A stretch of 5,662 nt of DNA from Gammaproteobacteria bacterium (GTDB lineage: Bacteria > Pseudomonadota > Gammaproteobacteria > SZUA-229). Below the pieces are notes generated by a model. The model had not been told where the DNA came from and searched no databases. It saw nothing but the letters and a program-made list of their open reading frames with translations. Shown here piece after piece: positions 1-4,634 of this stretch. A program made the position numbers and the translations under genes. The number at the start of each line of letters is the position of its first letter. Position 1 is the first letter of the stretch. The stretch is from contig DAOWLL010000137.1 of the NCBI GenBank assembly GCA_030641945.1, positions 1 to 5,662 of the forward strand, given 5' to 3'.

Positions 1-665
1 AACAGCGACGTATAGGTGCCTCCTACCATCTGTCCTCCAGATGTGATTGTCGCGCCACCGGTAGCGTCGACACCCTGCTTGTTTTCATGGCTGAAGTCGA
101 TATCGAACAGCCAGCGCTGTTTAACAACAAAGTTTGCGCCTGCTTTGACACGCTCACGCTTGGTTTGCAGTTCAAAGGGATGCAGGTTGGAAACGGGGGG
201 GCCGATATTAAATCCTGACGGTAGCGTCAGGTTATCAGTGCCGACACCATCAAACGGCGTCTGCCCTGTATTGTTCCTGTAGTTGGGCAGCTCGTCCCAT
301 TCCAGGAAGAACTTATGGCTGCCCTGCTTGCCGCCTTCCATGCGCAGATAGCGTGATTCCAGGCCAAGGTTGGTGCCGCGAATGCTCCAGAAGCGGCCGT
401 CATCATTGAAATTCTCGGCATCGATATCGCCGACCAGGTAAGGGCCTTTGGTCTGCAGGCCGTTATAGCGGCCAAAGAAGTAGGCATCATCGGCTACATA
501 ACCGACGCCCAGTTCAATATTGCTGTAGATGGGATCCGAGATAAATGCCTCAGGAATGACCGGGGCGGCATCTTCTTGATTCGGTGTGTCCTGCGCTAAA
601 GCGTTGCTGCTAATAAGTCCAGAGCTGGCAAGGTAAAAAATCAGCAGTGATGTTTTTGTTTTCAT
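1..665 (-). CDS. mtrB: MtrB/PioB-family outer-membrane beta-barrel, 5' part only
   Basis: Partial gene: 221 codons are visible from ATG at 665 and the frame is still open at the left edge, while the family is normally about 650-850 residues. MtrB/PioB proteins are outer-membrane barrels that sheath a decaheme cytochrome so electrons can cross the outer membrane. Residues 1-24 look like a Sec signal peptide (KTK, then a hydrophobic stretch, cleavage near NALA|Q). The mature start carries family-typical segments: FGRYNGL (64-70) followed by G-Y-D, FWSIRGTNLGLESR (92-105), LEWDELPNY (121-129), then TPF and LTLP (136-149), with alternating aromatic/polar strand patterns. A GAGAAG ribosome-binding sequence lies at 669-674. 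It sits 38 bp downstream of the decaheme cytochrome gene, as in mtrAB/pioAB/mtoAB operons. No cysteine occurs in the visible part, so the N-terminal CXXC of Shewanella MtrB is absent. Family assignment is strong; the exact subfamily (Mtr, Pio or Mto) is open. Confidence 0.88.
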   Translation of the reverse strand, partial: MKTKTSLLIFYLASSGLISSNALAQDTPNQEDAAPVIPEAFISDPIYSNIELGVGYVADDAYFFGRYNGLQTKGPYLVGDIDAENFNDDGRFWSIRGTNLGLESRYLRMEGGKQGSHKFFLEWDELPNYRNNTGQTPFDGVGTDNLTLPSGFNIGPPVSNLHPFELQTKRERVKAGANFVVKQRWLFDIDFSHENKQGVDATGGATITSGGQMVGGTYTSL

Positions 666-703
666 GATCTTCTCGCTGTCTGATTAGTGCACATGTCGAG
701 TCC

Positions 704-1765
704 TTACCGCTGCAAGGCGCGGCCTGATGGATGATTGCTGCCATGAACCCTGCTGTGGCAGTTAGCGCAATTTGTGGCGACGACAAAGCGATTGACTCCC
801 GGGTCCGAAGCATTGCCGTAATCCAGGAAGCGGCCGATATGTGAACGACCCTGGCTACCGGATTGACTCGAGTGACACTGCTGGCACAACTGCGGCCCTG
901 GCTTGTTCAGCAGCGCCTGATGATTCGAACCATGCACGTTGTGGCACAGGGTGCAGTCTTCGGAGGCTGGCTGATGTTCCCACAGGAAGGGCCCGCGTTT
1001 TTCGGCATGGCAGCTGTAGCAGTTTTCATTAATGGTGAACTGCTTCAGCGATGCAGGCCCTGTTGATCCGTGCGGGTTGTGGCAATCGCTGCAAATAACC
1101 TTGTTTTCCCGGATCGGATGTCTGGATACACGCAAAGTCTGAGCCCGAATGTTTTGATGGCAGGTGTAGCAGACTTCGGTCTGGGCGGTACGTTCTGTAA
1201 CGTCATGGCGTTTGTGAATCGAATGGCAGTCTACACAGGCAAGGTCTTCAGCCTCATGCGTGCTGCCGGGCCAGTGCATGCGCTTGCCACTCTGGTGGCA
1301 CTCCAGGCAAATACCATTACGCTGTTCGACCGATTCGCCATAGCGTCCGGTCAGGCTGATAATGCAATTGCCTTCGGTTTCAAAATGCAGCATGCCTGGC
1401 CCATGGCAGGTTTCACAGCCTTCACGACCGAAAGGTGTGCGCGGGTCAACTGCCTGTCCATGCGGGCTCGACTGCATGTTTTCAATTTTGTCCTGGTGAC
1501 AATCGGCACAGACATCGGACCCTAAATAGTCGCCTTTTTCCATGCCTTCGCAGGGATTTGCTTTCATGAAAGCATGTTCTGCATCTCCGGCTTCAATTGT
1601 ATCTGTGGAGTCAATTTCAACGGGAGTTGCTTCGTCAGCTTCGGGGTCATACCAGTCAACCACCTCATCGCCAGGTGCGTCAGTCTCGGCAGCAATTAAT
1701 ACTGTGCCTGGTATTAACAATATAGATGCCAGTAAAACAAGGAGCCTGTAACTAATTAGATTCAT
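704..1765 (-). CDS. mtrA: Periplasmic decaheme c-type cytochrome, DmsE/MtrA/PioA family
   Basis: The 353-residue product carries exactly ten CXXCH heme-binding motifs, starting at residues 86, 117, 153, 177, 199, 225, 249, 271, 294 and 333, with the close, even spacing of MtrA-type cytochromes. Residues 1-25 form a signal peptide (MNLISYR, a long hydrophobic core, then AA|ET), which supports the ATG at 1765 although no strong ribosome-binding sequence precedes it. Between the signal peptide and the first heme lies an acidic linker (about residues 26-66, some 15 Asp/Glu), making the protein a little longer than Shewanella MtrA (about 333 residues). Two cysteines (72 and 134) lie outside heme motifs. 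In the family, this protein inserts into the MtrB/PioB barrel and forms a heme wire between periplasm and cell surface; the adjacent mtrB-like gene supports that role. DmsE proteins serve extracellular DMSO reductases, but no dmsAB gene is seen here. Confidence 0.93.
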   Translation of the reverse strand: MNLISYRLLVLLASILLIPGTVLIAAETDAPGDEVVDWYDPEADEATPVEIDSTDTIEAGDAEHAFMKANPCEGMEKGDYLGSDVCADCHQDKIENMQSSPHGQAVDPRTPFGREGCETCHGPGMLHFETEGNCIISLTGRYGESVEQRNGICLECHQSGKRMHWPGSTHEAEDLACVDCHSIHKRHDVTERTAQTEVCYTCHQNIRAQTLRVSRHPIRENKVICSDCHNPHGSTGPASLKQFTINENCYSCHAEKRGPFLWEHQPASEDCTLCHNVHGSNHQALLNKPGPQLCQQCHSSQSGSQGRSHIGRFLDYGNASDPGVNRFVVATNCANCHSRVHGSNHPSGRALQR

Positions 1766-1803
1766 TTCAACGCCGAATAAAGTGTTTCCACAGTAGTATA
1801 TCT

Positions 1804-1819
1804 AAATAAACCCTTATTT
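1804..1819. repeat. Short AT-rich inverted repeat
   Basis: AAATAA (1804-1809) and TTATTT (1814-1819) are perfect inverted copies separated by ACCC. The repeat lies just upstream of the minus-strand -10-like TATACT, where a regulator or RNA polymerase might bind. In AT-rich DNA such a repeat can occur by chance, so the call is weak. Confidence 0.25.
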
Positions 1820-1871
1820 TTATTGTGCCATAATGCTAATTGCCGTTTTCTTGCCTTATCTCAAGAACTGG

Positions 1872-1884
1872 CGGCTCGTAGCCG
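1872..1884. repeat. Short GC-rich inverted repeat in the divergent promoter region
   Basis: CGGCT (1872-1876) and AGCCG (1880-1884) are perfect inverted copies around the three bases CGT. It sits 13 bp before the plus-strand TATAAA and could be a regulator site or a weak hairpin. It is not followed by a T-tract, so it is not an intrinsic terminator. No known operator consensus is recognised. Confidence 0.25.
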
Positions 1885-1893
1885 TAGAATTTG

Positions 1894-1907
1894 CAATATA
1901 AATATTG
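1894..1907. promoter_or_regulatory. 14-bp AT-rich palindrome overlapping a -10-like box
   Basis: CAATAT and ATATTG are perfect 6-bp inverted half-sites around a central AA. The palindrome contains the -10-like TATAAA (1897-1902) of the plus-strand arm, so a bound dimeric regulator would block or control that promoter. No specific regulator family can be named from the sequence; the symmetry is seen, the function is inferred. Confidence 0.3.
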
Positions 1908-1978
1908 TTAGTGTTGTGCTGTTGAAATATAGAAAATCTATTATGAATCTACTGTGTGTTCAGTGTGTTATTGAAGTG

Positions 1979-3526
1979 ATGTCCAGTTTGTTAAGAGTGA
2001 TTCTTGTCTTCGCGGCTTTTACTGGAACAGCCTATGCAATATCGACAGCTGATCACACCAAGTTCAAGGAGCTGCAAGAGAATTTCAAGTCCGGCCCCGA
2101 AGTAACCAGGGCCTGTATCAAATGCCATACCGAGGCGGCCAAGCAGCTTCATAAAACCAAGCACTGGACCTGGGAGTTCCTTAATCCCGATAACAAGCAG
2201 CGGCTTGGCAAGCGTAATATATTGAATAACTTCTGCATTACGCCACAGTCCAATTTTGCCCACTGCGCGGCATGCCACATTGGCTATGGCTGGATAGACG
2301 AAAGCTTTGATTTTGCCGCTGAAGAAAATGTCGACTGCCTGGTATGCCATGACACCACGGGCAGTTACAGGAAAGCAGGTGACAACGGGGGGCTTCCCAG
2401 GGAAACCGTTGATCTCACATATGTAGCGCAAAATGTCAGCAGTACCAGCCGCGATACCTGCGGTGCCTGTCATTTCTATGGCGGTGGCGGCAACGGCGTC
2501 AAACATGGCGACATGGACGATTCACTGGCAGTGCCGGAACGTGAACTCGATGTACACATGGACGCGGTGGGTGAGGATTTCACCTGTGCAACCTGCCACA
2601 AGCATGTTGAGCACGATATTGCCGGCAGCCGCTATGCGCCGGAAGCGGCTCATAGCGAGGATTATCATGTTCACAGAAAGGTATTTGAGGAAGAAGATAA
2701 TGCGCACTGCCGTGCCTGCCATGGCAACAGGCCGCATAAAAAGGCCGATAAGTCCAGGCTGAATAATCACGCGAAGAAGATTGCGTGCCAGACCTGTCAT
2801 GTCCCGAGGATTGCACGCGGCGGCGTAGCCACCAGGATGACCTGGGACTGGTCGACGGCAGGCCAGCTGGATGAAACGGGTGAGCCGTTGAAGAAGCATG
2901 TCGATGGCAATCTTGTCTATCACGGTAAACGAGGCAGCTTTACCTATGCAGAAGATTCTGAGCCCGAGTATATCTGGTTTAATGGTGAAGTAAGATATGT
3001 GCTGCTCAATGAGAGAGTCGCCCTCAACGAAGATGGATATGTAGAAATCAACAGCTTTGCTGGCAGTGCAGATGACGGCAAGTCGCGTATCTGGCCGGTC
3101 AAGGTTTTCCGTGGTGTACAACCTTATGATCCGATTATGGGAACAATGGTTGTTCCGCATACCACCGGTCTGGATGAAGATGCCTACTGGAGAGGCTTTG
3201 ACTGGGAGAAGGCAATCACTGCGGGCATGCTCAGTGCAGGCCAGCCGTTCTCGGGTAAAGTGGATTTTATCAAGACGCAGATGTCATGGCCGATTAATCA
3301 CATGGTGGCGCCGGCAGAAGATGCTGTTGGTTGTGATGAATGCCATATCAAAAACGGTCGTTTAAAAGATATCGATGGCATCTATATTCCAAGTCGTGAT
3401 GCCAGCCAGAAGCTTGATTTGGCCGGCTGGGCTATTGCGCTGTTAACCCTGGTCGGTGTTGTGATGCATGGCCTGGGACGTATCGTAAGTTATCTGTGGA
3501 GTAAGCGGTCATGTCCGTCAGAGTAA
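1979..3526 (+). CDS. Membrane-anchored octaheme cytochrome c, tetrathionate reductase (OTR) family
   Basis: From ATG 1979 the product is 515 residues with eight CXXCH motifs starting at residues 46, 96, 120, 161, 203, 244, 270 and 452; the long gap before the eighth is typical of the OTR family. Residues 1-20 form a signal peptide (MSSLLR, hydrophobic core, TAYA|I), which is why this start was chosen; in-frame ATGs at 1943 and 1823 are alternatives. Shewanella OTR reduces tetrathionate, nitrite and hydroxylamine in vitro. Its active-site heme has a lysine ligand (Lys153) with Cys64 nearby. Here Lys175 (in VKHGD) and Cys86 (in NNFCI) fall at matching offsets after signal removal. Unlike soluble Shewanella OTR, residues about 481-507 form a membrane helix with a short cytoplasmic tail. 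The next gene, a cytochrome b, overlaps its end, suggesting a membrane redox complex. The physiological substrate and direction are not proven. Confidence 0.9.
   Translation: MSSLLRVILVFAAFTGTAYAISTADHTKFKELQENFKSGPEVTRACIKCHTEAAKQLHKTKHWTWEFLNPDNKQRLGKRNILNNFCITPQSNFAHCAACHIGYGWIDESFDFAAEENVDCLVCHDTTGSYRKAGDNGGLPRETVDLTYVAQNVSSTSRDTCGACHFYGGGGNGVKHGDMDDSLAVPERELDVHMDAVGEDFTCATCHKHVEHDIAGSRYAPEAAHSEDYHVHRKVFEEEDNAHCRACHGNRPHKKADKSRLNNHAKKIACQTCHVPRIARGGVATRMTWDWSTAGQLDETGEPLKKHVDGNLVYHGKRGSFTYAEDSEPEYIWFNGEVRYVLLNERVALNEDGYVEINSFAGSADDGKSRIWPVKVFRGVQPYDPIMGTMVVPHTTGLDEDAYWRGFDWEKAITAGMLSAGQPFSGKVDFIKTQMSWPINHMVAPAEDAVGCDECHIKNGRLKDIDGIYIPSRDASQKLDLAGWAIALLTLVGVVMHGLGRIVSYLWSKRSCPSE
3498..3501 (+). 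promoter_or_regulatory. Ribosome-binding site setting the cytochrome b start
   Basis: GGAG lies nine bases before ATG 3511, inside the last codons of the octaheme cytochrome gene. It favours ATG 3511 over the second in-frame ATG at 3526, which touches the upstream stop codon as TAATG and has no clear ribosome-binding sequence of its own. Either start implies translational coupling. Confidence 0.55.
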
Positions 3527-4128
3527 TGATATTCAAGCGCTTTGAACGCTTCTGGCACTGGGCCCAGGCAGGGTTGATCATCGTGTTGCTGTTTTCCGGT
3601 TTTGAAATACACGGTTCTTACAAGATACTGGGTTTTGAAGATGCCGTAACTATACACAGAACCGTTGCATGGTCGCTGGTGACATTGTGGGTGTTTGCCA
3701 TCTTCTGGCATTTCACCACCGATGAATGGAAACAATACGTTCCCACCTTGAAAAAAGTAAATGCCATGATCAGGTATTACCTGCTGGGAATATTTATACG
3801 TGCTCCGCACCCGTTTCGCCAGACAATGTTGAGAAAGCATAATCCCCTGCAGCGCCTGGCTTACCTGTTTCTCTGGGTCGTCATTTCACCCATGATCTGG
3901 GCCACTGGTTGGGCATACATTTTCTATGCCAGGTGGGAAGACTTTGGTCTTGATCAATACCTTACGCTGGAGCAGGTAGCATTCTTCCATGCGATTGGCG
4001 CATTCATGATGCTGGTTTTTTTAATTGCACACATGTACCTGATTACCACTGGCCGTACAGTTATGGCACATATGAAAGCGATGCTTACCGGCTGGGAAGA
4101 AATTGATCCGGAGCATGAGGAAAAGTAG
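3511..4128 (+). CDS. Cytochrome b561-like membrane subunit (di-heme b, quinone-linked)
   Basis: The 205-residue membrane protein has four predicted helices at about 18-33, 50-69, 114-137 and 155-179. Candidate heme b ligands are His16 (FWHW), His49 (IHRTVAW) or His67 (FWHF), His160 (FFHAIG) and His174 (IAHMY). The 14-residue spacing of His160 and His174 in the last helix matches the pattern of the formate dehydrogenase gamma subunit FdnI, where paired histidines hold two hemes. Such subunits exchange electrons between the quinone pool and a periplasmic partner. Its start overlaps the end of the anchored octaheme cytochrome gene by 16 bp, so that protein is its likely partner. It is close to the general prokaryotic cytochrome b561 / Ni-hydrogenase b-type group; the exact subfamily cannot be named from the sequence alone. 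Confidence 0.87.
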   Translation: MSVRVMIFKRFERFWHWAQAGLIIVLLFSGFEIHGSYKILGFEDAVTIHRTVAWSLVTLWVFAIFWHFTTDEWKQYVPTLKKVNAMIRYYLLGIFIRAPHPFRQTMLRKHNPLQRLAYLFLWVVISPMIWATGWAYIFYARWEDFGLDQYLTLEQVAFFHAIGAFMMLVFLIAHMYLITTGRTVMAHMKAMLTGWEEIDPEHEEK

Positions 4129-4144
4129 TTTTACTACTCCGGAT
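4106..4144 (+). repeat. Nested inverted repeat spanning the cytochrome b stop codon
   Basis: An inner perfect hairpin, AGTAGT (4124-4129) with ACTACT (4133-4138) and a TTT loop, contains the TAG stop of the cytochrome b gene. Outside it, ATCCGG (4106-4111) pairs with CCGGAT (4139-4144), leaving a 12-base 5' bulge that includes GAGGAAA. The two stems are contiguous on the 3' side, so the RNA could fold into one bulged hairpin. There is no T-tract after it, so it is not a standard terminator; it may stabilise or process the transcript between the cytochrome b and cytochrome c genes. Confidence 0.4.
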
Positions 4145-4171
4145 AACGAACACACGATTTTGAGGTTATAC

Positions 4172-4176
4172 AGGGA
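4172..4176 (+). promoter_or_regulatory. Ribosome-binding site of the monoheme cytochrome c gene
   Basis: AGGGA lies nine bases before ATG 4186 and supports that start over the in-frame ATG at 4198. Either start leaves the signal peptide intact. Confidence 0.5.
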
Positions 4177-4185
4177 CATTGGTTT

Positions 4186-4602
4186 ATGAGACATAACATG
4201 AAGCATCAGAAAAGCATTATCGCTGCACTCGTTGTTATTCTGCTTGGCATGTCATCAATGGCTGAAGCTGCAAAAGGAAACTGGAAGAAAGGACGTATCT
4301 ATTATCGTATGGTCTGCACTGATTGCCATGCCAAAGAGGCAGGCGGAAAAATATCACCGTCAGAAAAAACAAAGGCGGAATGGCTCGACTATTTTGAGAA
4401 GAACATCCATGGCCCTCAGGATGCCCCGACAAAATATACAGCCAGTTATTTTGTCAGCCACGAGTATCGCGAGAGTATTAAAGACACCAACCGCGCCGCG
4501 AAAAAATTGCTGAAAATACCTGAAGAGCAGTTGCTTGAAGACGTCAAGGCTTTTCTGGTTCACACCGCAAAAGATTCGGATCAACCTACATCCTGCGAAT
4601 AG
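4186..4602 (+). CDS. Small secreted monoheme cytochrome c
   Basis: The 138-residue protein has a basic N-terminus (MRHNMKHQK), a hydrophobic core and a cleavage site near AEA|A (residues 26-29), so it is exported to the periplasm. A single heme motif, CTDCH, lies at 44-48. The C-terminal helix after IPEEQ (residues 111-127) resembles the last helix of class I cytochromes c. No methionine occurs after residue 42, so the usual Met sixth heme ligand is missing; His75, His92 and His126 are the possible substitutes. A lone cysteine (137) is the penultimate residue. The gene follows the octaheme cytochrome and cytochrome b genes with a 57-bp gap and precedes the YeeE-like gene by 32 bp, so it is probably an electron shuttle or third subunit for that complex. 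No named family is recognised beyond cytochrome c. Confidence 0.85.
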   Translation: MRHNMKHQKSIIAALVVILLGMSSMAEAAKGNWKKGRIYYRMVCTDCHAKEAGGKISPSEKTKAEWLDYFEKNIHGPQDAPTKYTASYFVSHEYRESIKDTNRAAKKLLKIPEEQLLEDVKAFLVHTAKDSDQPTSCE

Positions 4603-4621
4603 TGTCATTGCAGTTTACACA

Positions 4622-4625
4622 CAGG
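4622..4625 (+). promoter_or_regulatory. Weak ribosome-binding site before the TTG start
   Basis: CAGG lies nine bases before TTG 4635. An in-frame TAA stop occupies 4632-4634, immediately before that TTG, so no upstream start is possible in this frame. Confidence 0.35.
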
Positions 4626-4634
4626 TATTGTTAA

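Larger units (their letters stand above)
1766..1978. promoter_or_regulatory. Divergent intergenic region with probable promoters for both arms
   Basis: This AT-rich, apparently non-coding stretch separates the start of the minus-strand decaheme cytochrome gene from the plus-strand octaheme cytochrome gene, so promoters for both transcripts should lie here. On the minus strand, TATACT at 1795-1800 resembles a -10 box about 30 bases before the start codon. On the plus strand, TATAAA at 1897-1902 and CATAAT at 1829-1834 are -10-like. None has a convincing -35 partner at 16-18 bp, so an activator-dependent promoter is possible. Short perfect inverted repeats are listed separately. An open frame upstream of the octaheme gene reaches back to ATG 1823, but it encodes no signal peptide and is treated as non-coding. 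Confidence 0.5.

Noticed and set aside
1070..1525. Plus-strand 151-codon open frame opposite the decaheme cytochrome gene
   Set aside because: It lies entirely antisense to a gene with ten heme motifs, shows no recognisable domain, and is explained by the complementary codon pattern.
1823..1978. Upstream part of the long octaheme frame as coding sequence
   Set aside because: Starting at 1823 would bury the signal peptide behind about 52 residues with Cys and basic clusters, and this stretch holds promoter-like AT-rich palindromes. ATG 1943 remains a possible alternative start.
1991..2506. Minus-strand 171-codon open frame within the octaheme cytochrome gene
   Set aside because: Antisense to a clearly coding frame with CXXCH motifs; its own translation has no recognisable motif.
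2522..3160. Minus-strand 212-codon open frame
   Set aside because: Antisense shadow of the same octaheme gene, with no recognisable family features.
1979..3526. Hydroxylamine oxidoreductase (HAO) or eight-heme nitrite reductase (ONR)
   Set aside because: The heme spacing, with a long gap before the eighth motif, and the NNFCI and VKHGD segments fit the OTR family better. No molybdopterin TtrA-type reductase is present either.
4124..4138. Intrinsic terminator after the cytochrome b gene
   Set aside because: The hairpin is AT-rich and is followed by CCGGATAACG instead of a T-tract, and the genes on both sides share strand and theme.
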